Source of the DNA: Ziziphus jujuba
Lineage: Eukaryota; Streptophyta; Magnoliopsida; Rosales; Rhamnaceae
Assembly: GCF_031755915.1 (NCBI RefSeq)
Contig: NC_083384.1
Location: 23,515,001-23,579,000 of the forward strand
DNA: 64,000 nucleotides
Reading direction: 5' to 3'
Shown: positions 33,567 through 45,900 of the stretch, piece by piece
Layout: each line of letters starts with the position of its first letter
Position numbering within the stretch: position 1 is the first letter of the stretch
The notes under the pieces: generated by a model
Seen by the model: the letters and a program-made list of their open reading frames with translations, nothing else
Databases searched by the model: none
What the model was told of the DNA's origin: nothing
Program-made: the position numbers and the translations under genes

Positions 33567-36094
33567 TCTTTCTTTTTTAATTAAACTTCTCTTGATCTTG
33601 ACTTGTGTTTTAGAAGATGCCACTATAATTAGGATGTCCCATTTCACTTGTTGGATTAAGTGATTCTTTCGAATTATTATTATTATTGTACATCATTAAC
33701 TTTATTTTTTCAACATAGACTAAAAGTATTGACTTAACAGAACAATAAAGAAAGATAAAAGTAGTGCATTTAGAGGCGGAGCCAAGATTTTGGGAGAGTG
33801 GGGGCAAATTAACATTTTTTGTTTTTGTTTTTTGTTTTGATTTTTTTTTTTTTAAGATTTAAACATCTAATAATAAAAATATAGTTTAAATTCAAAATAA
33901 ATGTAAATAATTTTATTAAAATACTTTAAAATTTTATTTTGAGCCGAGAAATTTGTGTGAAATAAAATTTTTGTTTAAATTAAAAATAAATGTATATAAT
34001 TTCAATAAAATACCTTTAAAAATTATTTTGAATCGAGAAATTTTTGTTGAACTAATAATATAAGAGATTTTTTTTAATAGTTAACATGAAGAGTATCATT
34101 CTCAAAAAAAAAAATGTAAAAAGAAAAATGAATTGAAGAAGATAATAATGCCAAATTTTATTTGGCATTACTTGTGTATTATATATGGTAAATTCTTTGG
34201 CATTATTTATGCATTATATTTGGTTAGTTGATATGAGTTTTGCTAGAAATTTGACAGTAATAAATTTAAATTACTTACCCTTTAAAACTCATTAATGAGA
34301 CAATTCAAACGTCTAAAACTGATTTGACGCTATTATCATTATCTTAAACAAGATGGACTTTTAATGTGGAGGTAAAAAGGTAAATACATTCATTTACGTA
34401 ATTAAGTAATAGACTATTTATGGGTAATTAAGGTTAAGCCAAATTTGGTGCAGGGCAGCTGTCCCCAACCTAAATTCGGCCATGAAACAATGATACTACG
34501 TAGATACCATTACTATACAATTCACTATTTTTTTATAGTATTATTATAACAAATTCTAATTTAAAAGTTAGTTGAATTTCCTGCTAGCTTTTTTCAATCT
34601 TTGTTTATGTTTATGTTTATCTTTTTATCACAACTATTCATTTGAAAAATATCCAATACAATGGTAAAAAATTAATGTCATATGATTTGCACATATTCAA
34701 TGAACACATGTGGAATACACGTGCTTTTCTATTTCTTTTTCTTGCTTCTAAGTTCCTTCATGATTTGGCATTTTTAAACAATTGCTAACTGAGATTTTAT
34801 AGTGAGACTCTCTAATATGAAGAACTTTTACCATCAAGGAAAAGATAAAGGGAAAGGAGAACTTCAGATGGGAGAAATTAAATCAATCATTCAAAAAGAA
34901 AACTTTGATTATATAGAAAGAAACCAAGAATTTCACTTTTGAAGTACATTCAAACATGAGAGGAAGTATCCCTTCTATATGCCTTTCTATGAGGAATGAA
35001 AAGCGCAAAATTAGTGATTTCAAATTTTAAAATTTAATTTGTAGAAGTTGCAATTAGAACAATCATACAATTAAATTCTAAGAGATAGTAATTACCATGA
35101 GAAACATAAAATGATAAGATAGTAGAAATACAGAATCAAACTTATATCGACTTTGATAGCATCAACATGCCAAACAGGATGCTGGCAAATGACATTTTTC
35201 TCAATTGACTCCAAAAATTGCCTTGAGAAGAGGGCATGTCTCTACCAGATTTGGAACTCAGACATGAGTTTAGTGAACATGTGCAAAAGAAACATCGTAT
35301 TCCATAAAAGATTGAAGGAACTTAGACAAACGAAAAAGAAAGAGAAAAGCATGTGTGTTGCAAATGAATTTAGTGAACATGTGTAAGTCATGTGACATAT
35401 TAATTGATGTGTGAATTTTGACTATTGGATTGGACAGTTTTTAAATGAGTTTTTAAAAAAGATAAATATAAACAGTGACTAAAATAAGCCAACAAAAGAT
35501 CCAGGTCCATTTAAAAGACAGAAAAATATAGTATATCAATTCACACCGATTAAGTTATCTTTACATAACTATAATATATGTTAATATTTAGAAATGATGC
35601 ATTGCAGTGTGTGTGCACATATTACGACGTTCTAGGAATATTTGAAATGATATTCATATCAGATTTAAATTCATAATTTTATACAAATAATAAAATAAAA
35701 CATCAGGTTATCCATGGATGTGACAAGACTTTGACAAGTTTAAATGTGAAAGAGAGATAAAGGTTAGTTTAATGAATATGAACATATCCAATCTGACTGA
35801 TTTTGCATGCAAATTCCATGTTTCCACATGTCATATCCCCACTTTTTTTTTTGATGAACTGTCATATTCCCACTTTTAAGTGAAAGAACCAGCAAATTAA
35901 ATATATTTTCAACTACTTCAAAATACTATATCGCGTTCCTTTTTTATTTTTTTATTTCTTAATATATGAGGAAATTAGTTAATTTACAAGTTGAAATTCA
36001 TTTACATGAATCAAATTAAAAATACAGTAATTCTACAGGAAGGAACCAATTAAATGGTTCCCTAATTAATTACTGTCCATTCGCAAAAAATTAA

Positions 36095-36134
<40 letters not shown>

Positions 36135-36380
36135 CTACACATATAGTTCACCTCCATAGCTCTCATAATTAATTAATCAAAATATTTTACAGTATTCGTA
36201 ACCAAAAAAAATAGTGCAAACCAATCTCAAGATATTTGCATAATTATTTCTCTTGGACGTTTTTTCTTTTTTTAATGGGTTATCAATTATTATAATTAGC
36301 TTTAGTCATTAGAAGTGGTTTTCTTAGAGTCCCTTTGCAACTTTGTTTTTCCCTTACCTTCCCGAGAACCAAACAGAAAA
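33567..36380. other. AT-rich spacer, one possible degraded transposon end
   Basis: No protein-like ORF. 33773-33810 (aggcggagccaagatttt then a G-run) resembles the conserved end of a common plant DNA repeat. A related motif in opposite sense is near 34455-34485 (cagctgtccccaacctaaat), so 33773-34490 may be one eroded element. There is a diverged ~90-bp tandem duplication in 33890-34045. A 25-bp palindrome lies at 34147-34171. A (CA)n(TA)n run lies at 36095-36134. Nothing else is seen. Confidence 0.4.
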
Positions 36381-37013
36381 CTAAGGGGAGGCAGATTTGG
36401 CAGAAACATAGTTGTTGATTAGCGCCAAAGCATTGCTGGTAAGATGCTCCACTTTCACTATGTGTATCCGAACAGCATTCTTCACTCTCCCATTCATATT
36501 ACGCTCAGCAAAGCCATCCATACAAGTGTCGGCATCCGTCAACGCAGCACTAGCCCACGTTTGAATATTATTCATTTGGAGCTCGAAATCCGGTCCTTGT
36601 GATCGTCTGGCCCGACCCAGTTCACTTACAGAGTTCTTCAACTCATAGACCGAGTCATCAATTAACTCCACGCAGTCTTGCACCGCTGCAGCCACAATGG
36701 GATTTAGGCCGTTGATTCTAGAGAGCTTATTCATGGTCACTGACGTTGCAATGGCCGCTCCAAGGGACACGTTGAGGGCCGCATGGGCTAGGAGTCTTGA
36801 GTCGGTTTTGATTTTGCCTGCGAAAATTGAGAGGGAATTGTAGCACAGCTCGGGATAGGTTGTGAGACGGCATGATCTTCTTATGTATTTGGTGTCCGCT
36901 TTGCATAGAAATGGTGTTGTAGTATTGTCTGAGGTAGGATTTACCACCGTAGAGAATTGGAGGATGAGGAGAAGAGCAACCAGTACATTCACAGAACAAG
37001 ATGGACCTCCCAT
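36381..37013 (-). CDS. Pectin methylesterase inhibitor/invertase inhibitor domain protein (21 kDa protein-like)
   Basis: Intact single-exon gene of 210 residues. Residues 1-26 are a signal peptide (hydrophobic VLVALLLILQF). The PMEI domain spans about 38-205, with the four family cysteines in two pairs: C48/C57 (SCRLTTYPELC) and C114/C164 (DCVELIDDSVYEL; TDADTCMDGF). C37 is extra. NNIQTWASAALTDADTC and the TSNALALINNY end place it with plant '21 kDa protein' PMEI-like members. Four-helix-bundle inhibitors of this family act in the apoplast on pectin methylesterases or in vacuole/apoplast on invertases; which target applies cannot be told from sequence. The ATG at 37013 is the only start that gives the signal peptide. 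No pectinesterase domain follows, so it is not a PME pro-region. It stands alone among transposons. The opposite-strand and overlapping ORFs are shadows. Confidence 0.93.
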   Translation of the reverse strand: MGGPSCSVNVLVALLLILQFSTVVNPTSDNTTTPFLCKADTKYIRRSCRLTTYPELCYNSLSIFAGKIKTDSRLLAHAALNVSLGAAIATSVTMNKLSRINGLNPIVAAAVQDCVELIDDSVYELKNSVSELGRARRSQGPDFELQMNNIQTWASAALTDADTCMDGFAERNMNGRVKNAVRIHIVKVEHLTSNALALINNYVSAKSASP

Positions 37014-37030
37014 CTCTATCCTTTCTTCAG

Positions 37031-37032
<2 letters not shown>

Positions 37033-37063
<31 letters not shown>
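37033..37063 (-). promoter_or_regulatory. A31 tract upstream of the PMEI-like start codon
   Basis: On the gene strand this is 31 consecutive A, ending 20 bases before the ATG at 37013. If transcribed it would place a poly(A) stretch in the 5' leader. It could equally lie upstream of the transcription start. No TATA box is identified with confidence. Confidence 0.5.
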
Positions 37064-37064
<1 letters not shown>

Positions 37065-38757
37065 TGTTGTTTGCTATGGGTGCTAGGAGTTCCACAGAAT
37101 TTATGGGTAATTTATTGGGTGCTTTATTAAATTATTGAAAGGGGAAAGAGGGGTCCCAATTTGTTGAAAAGCTTGTATGGTTTCTATAAATTGGAAGAAA
37201 AAGCCAGATTTGAGGTTGATTGAGATTTTTTGCGGTGTGAATATACAACCAATTATTCGGCCGACATATGCAGTCCTTTTTTATTATTTTTTTCTAATTA
37301 AAAATATGCTTTCCAATAATTATAAACCATCGATTAGGAACAAGGTTCTCGTTCTCATTTGAATTTAGTCCATTCTAGTCATTCAAGAAGTGTACGTTAT
37401 ATATATATATATATATATATATTATATTGAAGAAGTGGACGTTTATTTATTATCATTATTATTATTATTATTTTGAAAAAACTTATCTTTAAACTTTAAA
37501 GGATGATAAGGGAAAAACAACATCTGGAGGTTTTTGATTTTTATTTAATTATTTATTTTTCGGAAAGCACAATATTTGGAGTTTGTGATCAGTTGTCCCT
37601 TATCTTTAATCCCTGTTAGCCAATATTTGGTAACATATTGCTGGATTTTTTTATTTTTTATTTTTGGTTTCCTTTATCTAATTTTTTGTAATTTATTTAA
37701 ATCAAATATTTCTAAATCATATCAATTAATTTTAAAGTTAAGGATTAGAAAAGAAAAAAAAGAAAAAAAACATAAACACCAGAATATCAATAAAATTTCA
37801 AATTATCATTTTTTCTTTCTTACAAGTTTATAGTCAAGAGAGACGTGTAACAAATAATTACTATTCACAAATGCTAATAAACATTTTAGATAAGTAAATT
37901 ACATAACAATCAGGTAGAAAAACTAAGATAAAAAAACTAAATTAAAACCAATTAGTTACCAAACAACATCTAACGTTTTTTCCTTTTTTGTTTTATATCT
38001 ACAAATTTTTTTAAAGGTTTTGCTTTAGTTCTATGTAATAGGCTTGTGCTTTAAATGATAGGTGTCTCTACCCTTACTTCTCACCGAAGACATGCTTAAT
38101 TAAGAAAAGAGAGAAATATAATGCCAAATTTAAAACAATTTCATAATGTTAATAAATTGAGGTTCATTTTAATAAGCATTTTTTATTTTGCAATTATACA
38201 AGACTATAATAGTAGTGATTTAGCATTCATGTATATAAAGCTACCAATTGAGCTCCTATCATAATGATTTTTTTCATCATTTACAATAATACCCCCTTAC
38301 TTCTATAATAATTTCCCCCTTCCACCTTAATGGCTTGAATTCATAACATTCTACATGTAAGTTTGAGAGGTTTACTTTGTGAATGATCTCACTTTTAAAA
38401 ACAAATATATTCAAAAACAAATTGTAGTCAGTCGGGTTTGATGGAGATAAAGTGGGACAAGGGCACAAGCCAACACAACGCTGTATTCCTATCATTTATA
38501 ATAATACCCCCCCTTACTTCTATAATAATTTCCCCCTTCCACCTCAATGTCTTGAATTCATAATTTTCTACATGTAAGTTTGAATGGTTTACTTTGTGAA
38601 TGATCTCATCTTTTGAAAACAAATTTATTCAAAAAAAAAAAAAATCTAGTGGATGAGACCACTTACCATTAAAAAAAAAAAAAAAATTCTATTTAGTTTG
38701 GTTTGATGGAGATAAAGTGGGACGAGGGCACAAGCCAACGCAACGTTGTATTACTTT
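37064..38757. other. PMEI upstream region and AT-rich spacer
   Basis: A (TA)n run at 37399-37420 and T/A-rich low complexity. No protein-like ORF. The end of the stretch holds a tandem duplication (38275-38752). Confidence 0.5.
38275..38752. repeat. Tandem duplication of ~215-265 bp
   Basis: Two copies: one starts at 38275 (tcatttacaataataccccc), the second at 38489 (tcatttataataataccccc). Each passes through ctacatgtaagtttga and ends in gagataaagtgggacRagggcacaagccaac. The second copy is longer by two A-runs (38628-38643 and 38671-38685). The ORFs it creates on the minus strand are similar only because of the duplication. Confidence 0.85.
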
Positions 38758-38910
38758 GATGGTGGGAAGAATTAAAGAGGACAACTTCAAGAACCAATAT
38801 GATGTTCTCCTATTTTAAGTTTGTTACCATTGGATTGTAAGCATTTCATTTGAGTTAGAAAGTTGCTACATCAAATTAGTATCAAAGCTCAGATTTTGCA
38901 GTGTTCTACC

Positions 38911-39976
38911 ATGGCTAACTCTGATAGCTATGTTGATACCATGGCTGAAAACCAAGATGTGAAGGCTTTTAGGCAGCCATACTGAGTATTGAGTAAAAGA
39001 TTGATAAATTAACCTTTGAGTTTCATTAATCTCTGCTTTGACTTGAGCATGGTCTTTCAATGACTTATGTGACAACGAAGCAAAGAGATCAAGAACTTGC
39101 TCGACCTCCTCTAGTGGTTAAAAGAGCTCCTTATTATCATTCAAGTCCAATATCTAAATTTGTAGGTTCCATCGAGCTCCACAAAGTCACCACCAATTCT
39201 TTTCGACATTCATTCTAAGACAAGATTGAAGCTTTAGTTGTTGGTTTCATCTACGACAACAACAATAGGCTTTCAGTGAACCACAAATGGATAACAATTA
39301 ATGGTGCTCAGAATAGGTATCATCGAAATTCTAATTCATATGATTACATTGTCAAAATTGATATTCTTTGTTTTGATGGCCTTCTTCATATCAACGATTT
39401 CTTGGATTGGATGCAAAGTATAGAAACATTCTTAGATTACAATTTACATGAACATTTTTGAATGACAAGAAGTTAACCGGTTAAATATAAGTTGAGAGGG
39501 GTGCATCAACTTGATGGGAACAATTACAGTTGAATCGATAGAGAGAAGGGAAAGAAGAAATCAAAACATGGCATAAAATGGAACAATTGTTGAAAGTCAG
39601 GTTGTCATCTTACTGATTATGATAAGTTATTTTATCAATAATATCACTAGTGTCAAAAAAATGGAAGAACAATTAATGAGAATACGGATGAATTATTTAA
39701 GTTGATTTCAAGAAATAATTTTCCGAAAACTGAACACCGACAAATTTTTAGGTACATAAGTGAATTCACACTACCAATTTAGGAAAAACTTGAATTAAGC
39801 CCCATTTGGAACCTCATGATACTGTGAACCTTGCTAATCGAGTGGAGAGACAACTCTTAAGAACTTCTTGAACACCAACTAAATGGAGACCCCTTTTTGA
39901 CTTTTATCCTAATAGACCAAAACCAACCAACATGAACAACCTAAACATTTGCCAAATAGCTATTAGCCTAAATAGA
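38911..39976 (+). pseudogene. Gypsy-B gag, degraded
   Basis: The ATG follows the PBS by about 20 bases (MANSDSYVDTMAEN). The capsid block at 39340-39475 (DYIVKIDILCFDGLLHINDF, then LDWMQSIETFLDY) is the typical Ty3 gag start. It continues as YKLRGVHQLDGNN at 39490 and TDELFKLISRNNFPKTEHRQ at 39690-39750. The linker at 39880-39970 (PNRPKPTNMNN) is cut at 39977 by an insertion. Multiple stops. Confidence 0.78.
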
Positions 39977-42900
39977 TGTAACATGCCAACCCAAGAAATG
40001 CTCCAAATTTGAACTTTTAACCAACTTTAACCAGGGTTGATTAGGATTGACCAATTGGATTTCACAATTGACTTTTTACTACGAGAGGAATTTCACTTTG
40101 ACTGAGGAACTTGGGTAAAGTATTGATTATCTCGAACTAGTAGTACGCTAATATCAGAACTGAGATTATAAAGTTATTATCATAACAGGATATAATCTAA
40201 ACTAATAGGCAAGCTCGAGATTAACTTTTTATTTATATAGATTTTGATTTTGACTTATGTATCACGTGATAATGCTTGTAGATATGAGTCTTAGACTAGC
40301 GGCACATTTAATTTGGACCTACAATTAAAAAGATATGAGTCTATAAGTTGCCTTGATTTTTCTAGTTCTAAAATTATCGGGTAATTTTATCAAAAGCATG
40401 TGGAGAAATTTTGAAAAATATCCCGAAAGGTGCCATGTGCCACGTGCCACTCCCCTCTTTTTATTTTTCTTTTTTTAATTTTCTTTTCTCTTTCCTCCAC
40501 CACTAAAACATCTCTCTCTCTCTCTCTCCTTACTTCTCTCTCATGGTTTGGCCAGAATTGACCATATTCTAGCCAGCCGCTGGCAAAGCCCAGTTGCTGG
40601 CGATGCCGTCTGCTAAGTTTCATGGCTGGTTGGCCTACAATGTGCCCAAATTGGGTGACTAAAGCCGGTGATGGCCTCTATTTTTTCAAATTCCAAGTCT
40701 TTTTTGGGATATAATGGATTGAAGTTTGGCTGAAACTTTCTTCCCATTTCTGGCCACTGACGATGATTTCGGGGTTTTGAGCTAAGTATATTTGATTCTT
40801 GTCTTACAAGCTTTCAATTGATATAATTTGTAAATTATGATTGAGTATTTAAAATTTCATCATTTCTAAGCTAATTTAGAAACTGTTGTAAAAATTGGAT
40901 TGCGTTGGAAGTTTTCCTAAGAAAAATTATTGCATATAGGTTCAAAGTACGCAATAGAAGTTAATGGAATGCTTAATTTCATAAAATTAAGTGTGAGAAA
41001 CCCCAAATTTCAGGTAATAGGCCAATTGGGTTTACTGCATAGCTGGACTTCTTTTAGAGTCGAACATTGGGAACCCAAAGTAGTGAGACTGGAAAATGTA
41101 TATGTTATTTAAATAATATTTTTGGTGTATGTTAGGCACTCGGTTGGACTTGTAGTGAACCCTATAGTAGAGCAATAATGGACAATGTTATTAGAATAAA
41201 TGAGATATTTTTTTCTAAGTTTTATTTTGGAGTTAAATAAATATATATATATATATATATATATTCATTTATTTAGTTATTACCAAAAGTTGGATTTAAA
41301 GTGATTGTTTAACAAATTATGGTTAAATGAGTAATTTATAAAATTCCAAAAAGAGGTTTTAATGCTTATGTTTATTTAAAAATATCTTTATTAGTTGATT
41401 TATTATTTTAATTGCGAAACGATTTACCTTAAAATTTATTCTTGATAAAATGATTATGTAATCAAAATATATTTGCATATATTTATATATTTATATGTGT
41501 GATATAAATGAATACATGCATATGATTTTGTAAAGCTAATTGTTCTTATTTATTGATCTATTTAATTACTGAATTATTTATTTATTTAGTTGTCCATGTA
41601 GATCTAAAAGAATTAAAAATTCTAAGATTACGTAATATTAAAACGATATTACCATAGTATAATCCCCTAAGATTATGTTAGGGGCTTCATGAATATTTAT
41701 GTAATTATTTATTTAATTATTCGTTTATTTATTTGTTCGTTTAAAACATTTAACTACGTTTTAAAAATGTAATTATGGGGAGTTTACATTTTCGTAATTA
41801 TATATATTTTATGTGACTAGCTAGTTTGTATATGCATCATACAATACTAGTGTTTTGTACTGTTATGTTTATGGATTAGCTTATAGGTTGTATTTAGTCA
41901 TCTTTTGTGAGCTGTGACGAGCGAGAATGGATAGATATTTTGAGATGATAGTAATAATTACGCTCCCCATGGTCGAAGAATGGTAAGTTAGTCATTCCTA
42001 TAGGAGCTAAGGTGAGTAAGGATAGATAGTTATTCCTATTGTGATGAAATTAGCCAACCCCCTTGGTCGTAGGATGGCATATTATTTAGCATCAACACAT
42101 TTAGGATGCTGATGGGGCCGTGTGCAAGTTTTCTTCTCTCTGTTCATCTGCTAAGTGGTGTTTAGGACACCAAACATCACTTGGCAGCACTAGTATATGG
42201 TATGATGCATCGGATATCCTTTCGATATATATATATGTTAGGTTATGTTATGCTATACCATACCGTACTGAGGCAACGATCCAATTCGACTAATGAATGG
42301 CTTAATATTGTATCTCTGCTACTTACAAGACCAACGGATTAGACAATCATTATAGACAACTACTTTTAGCCATATTGGTAGTAATATGCATACGGATAGT
42401 TGATATCATGGGACCGCACATTAGTATACTATACAATACATTTAGTATATCTCCACTATGAGTGTACTGGTTATGTAATATATTTATCAATCTTAGTTTT
42501 ATTTTACCTATTTATGATTACTATTATTATTGTTGTTGTTGTTGTTGTTGTTATTGTTATTCTTATTATCATCATCATTGCCAACTGCACAATTGTTGTA
42601 TTTGTCTGAATTGATGATTTAATGGATTTGGAGATATTGTAGCTTTCAGACAAGTGTATTAGTCTTCGGATAGTATTGTAGCCTTCAAACAGGTATGGTA
42701 GCCTTTGGGCAGGTATCGTAATTTTCAGATAGGTATTGTAGCCTTTGGAGAGGTATCGTACCTTTCGAGTAGGTATGGTAGCATTCAAGTTGGTATTATA
42801 GCCTTAGGGCAAATAATATAGCCTTTAGGAAGGTTCAGACAGATATTGTAGCATTCAGGTAGGTATCGTAACTTTTGGACAATTATGGTAGCCTTCGGAC

Positions 42901-43787
42901 ATGTATTATAGCCTTCAACCAGGTATCGTAGCCTTTAGACAGGTATAGTAGCTTTTTGGCATATATGGTGGCATTCGGGTAGTTATTGTAGTCTTCTGGC
43001 AAATGTATTAGCCTTTGGATAGGTATTGCATTTTTTAGGCAAGTTACCCAAATTTTTCGAGAGGTTGTATACATATATTTATATATATTTACGTTGGTTC
43101 TGGATAGTGATGATATTATCGGAGTCATCGATAAGGCCTCAATTGTTCAATTTAAAATATTGTTCCGTTATGTGCATTTCTTAAATGTAATTTATTTTTC
43201 TAAAAGTCGTCTGACAATTTATCGATGATCAGCAGTATTGTATTGGTATATGTTCTAAATATTAAAGGGTTGACTGAATGATTTAAGATTTGGGACCAAA
43301 TTGTATTATTATTATTATTATTATTTTCTATCTACATTTATGTGTTTAGTGTGTTCATGAAGTGCTATAGAAATGTGAGACTTTAATAAGTAGGTGGTGT
43401 GGGCAGCAATGAGTGACAAAAGTATGTATATGTGATGCTGAGCAAGGATCTGGGAAAAGTTAGGGCTATTTAGGTACCGGTAGTAAGCTCCAGAAGGGGT
43501 CCTAATACATATAAATGTTTACCTTTACGATTTATTAATTTTTTTACTCATTTGCATTTTTTATGCTATTGTTATTAAAGCCCTGCAAATTTGTGAAAAT
43601 TTATAGTATGGTGGGAGGAGTAAAGTGGATATATATTTTCGGATTGGGTTTTCTATGTACAGTACATTTAGGGGAGTCTAGCTTATAGGGAGATGTTATT
43701 GGATTTTCTATAAAATTTCTAGTGTGGTTTCCTCTAGTGAAGAATATCCTAGAGTTTTCAATAGGTAACTCTAGGAGGATCTTGACA
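39977..43787 (+). mobile_element. Long solo-LTR-like insertion (3.8 kb) in Gypsy-B
   Basis: Begins TGTAACATGCCAACCCAAG and ends CTTGACA, matching in form the solo LTR at 55604-58590 read on its minus strand (TGAAACACCCCGTCCCAAA ... CCTGACA). Both contain a CT/GA microsatellite and a following GGCCA/GCCGG-rich stretch. The candidate TSD is weak (ataga/tcaga). Gypsy-B coding stops at 39976 and resumes at 43788. There is no internal retrotransposon coding region. It contains a (CT)n run (40511-40528), a (TA)n run (41242-41264), a (GTT)n run (42531-42554) and a 20-bp minisatellite (42639-43043). It resembles long LTRs of chromovirus (Tekay/Del) type; the lineage is an inference. Confidence 0.65.
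42639..43043 (+). repeat. 20-bp minisatellite, about 20 units
   Basis: Head-to-tail 20-bp units, consensus gtagccttYggRcaggtatN. Most are exactly 20 bp; one is 19 and one is expanded to 30. Divergence between units is moderate (3-7 changes each). It has no spacers and no dyad, so it is not a CRISPR array. ORFs on the minus strand across it (AKGYNT-like repeats) are period-driven artefacts. Confidence 0.9.
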
Positions 43788-44480
43788 TCAGAAACCATGA
43801 AAAATAGCTTCAAACCTCCAAACCTTTATTTTAGGTCGTTCCCTTTGAAATGCTTCAAGGTAACCAAGTGGGCACAAATCTAGTAATTGTTTACAAAGAA
43901 AGCTTTTTCTAAATTTGGGATGTAGTTGAGGAATTTAGTGGGGAAGAAAAAGTTCATTATGATGAGAATAATGTAGCAACTAAATCACTAATTGGGAATG
44001 AAGGAGAATAGATGATTTGTATCATTTAAAACTTGTTGTTTTCCACGGTGCCTAACAATACACCAAGGCATTTTATATTTAAAACAATATGTACAATTGA
44101 TGCAAAACCTTATGAGGCTATCATATATAGTGGAAGCTGTCAAAATTGTGGTCTCTAAATCACTTGGCAAAGCTTTGGAATTGCTTGTTTTAAAGCATCC
44201 TCACCCATACATGATAGGATAGATCAGAAGGGACAATGAAACCATTATTAATGAACTTTGCAGCGTACCTCTCTCCAGTGGCTCTTGATGTGGTTGGCTA
44301 TGATATTGTTAAAATGGATGCTTGCCACATATTATTTGGTAGACTATGGTGATATGACAGAGAAGTGGTTCATAATGGTAAAACCAAGACAGACTATTTC
44401 CATTGGATAACCAAGTAGATCATACTTTTACCTGCTACATATAAACTAATTCTATAACCTTCCACTTCACAATTTGCAAG
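43788..44480 (+). pseudogene. Gypsy-B zinc-knuckle and protease region, degraded
   Basis: Resumes with KNSFKPPNLYFRSFPLKCFK near 43797-43857; only the first cysteine of the knuckle is kept. It then has EEFSGEEKVHYDENNVATKS near 43930-43990 and the protease segment CTIDAKPYEAIIYSGSCQN near 44090-44150. The active-site Asp is replaced (Y-S-G for D-S-G). A later MDACHILFGR-like block is seen at 44310-44345. Stops are present. Confidence 0.75.
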
Positions 44481-45900
44481 ACCATTTGAAATTTTAAAAA
44501 TTGCTACTAAACCTGATTTTGATTATATCATGGATATTGTACTTAAATTTCCTAAATCTACCTCAACCAAAGGTTCACAACCTATCCAAAATTTACTTTC
44601 AAAATTTAAGGACCTTTTCCCAAAAGAGTTACTAGTTGAACTTCCACCAAAAGGAGATATCCAATATAATATTGATCTTGTTTGTTTGGCCAGCCTACAA
44701 ATTTGCCTCATTACACAATGAGCCTCGAAGATTATGAGATCTTATTGGAATTTTTTTTATGACCTATTGGAAAAGAAATTGATTAGAGAATAAGAGCCTT
44801 TTAGCAGTATCTACATTGTTGGTTCCAAAAAAAATGGAGGATGTGCATTGAGAGGAAAGTAATCAACAAAATTATTATCAAATATAGATTCCCTATCCCA
44901 AGATTAGAAGAATTGGAAAGTTCATAAGTCTTCTCTAAGCTTGATTTGAAGAGTAGATATCATCAAACCCAAATGAGAGAGGGAGATGAATGGAAGATTT
45001 CCTTTGAAACTAGAGAAGGATTATATGAATGGTAGGTTATGCTCTTTAGATTGTGCAATGCACCAAGCACTTTTATAAGGCTTATGAATCAAATTCTCAA
45101 GTCTTTCATTGGAAAGTTTGTAGTTGTTTACTTCAGTGATATATTGATCTTCAATAAACAAAATGGAGATCACTTAGATCAGCTTCACCAAGTGTTCTAA
45201 GTTCTTAGAAAAAAGAAAAAAAAGAAAAACTTTATTCAAGCATCCATAAATTTGAGTTCTTCACTGAGGAGCTATTGTTACTTGGGCTTTTAGTAACAAA
45301 AATGGCATACATATTGACCTTAATAGGATCCAAGCAATTGTGGATTGAATCCCGCTTAAAATAGTTACAGAACTCAGGAGCTTTTATTGTCTTGCAACAC
45401 TTTATAAGCGATTCATCAAACAGTTTAGTGACATTGCAGCTCACATACAAATTTTAAAAAAAAAGGCCTATTCCAATAGTACTTTGAAACAAAAATTACT
45501 CATGCAGTCCTAGCGGTGCCTAATTTTGATAAGATATTTGAAGTAATGACAGATGCATCAAATATAGGAACTAAAGCAGTTTTGATGCAAGAAGGAAGGC
45601 CAACTGAATATTTTAGTGAGAAACTTTGTGAGGCAAGGCATATACGGACTACCTATGAACAAAAACTCTAATGCATACATTAAGCTGTTAACCTCAGGGA
45701 GCACTACTTGGTTCAAAGAGAGTATATACTTAGAAGTGATCAAAATCCCATTCAATGTCTCAACTTGCAAAAAAATTAAATGACCTCCATGTTTGCTAAA
45801 TAATATTTCTCTAGAAATGTCACTACTTCAATCATAAACAGTTGAGTGGCTAATGCACCAAGCATGAGACCTACATTATTATCCATTTTATAGTTTAACT
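44481..45900 (+). pseudogene. Gypsy-B reverse transcriptase and RNase H, degraded
   Basis: 44530-44690 opens with LSKFKDLFPKELLVELPPKG. RT blocks appear in shifting frames: LEKKLIREQEPFSS; then blocks aligning to KYRFPIPRL, FSKIDLRSGYHQ, DEWKTAFKT and LSNAPSTF near 44880-45075; then the catalytic box as VVYFSDILI near 45120-45150, where the first Asp of Y-x-D-D is Ser. RNase H blocks follow (MTDASNIG for the D-A-S start near 45550, GRPTEYFSEKL near 45600). More than ten stops or shifts. Confidence 0.82.

Noticed and set aside
42504..43128. ORFs of repeated YLSKGYNT-like peptides, or a CRISPR-like array
   Set aside because: The pattern is a 20-bp minisatellite without spacers; a 20-bp period cycles all frames, and the genome is a plant's.
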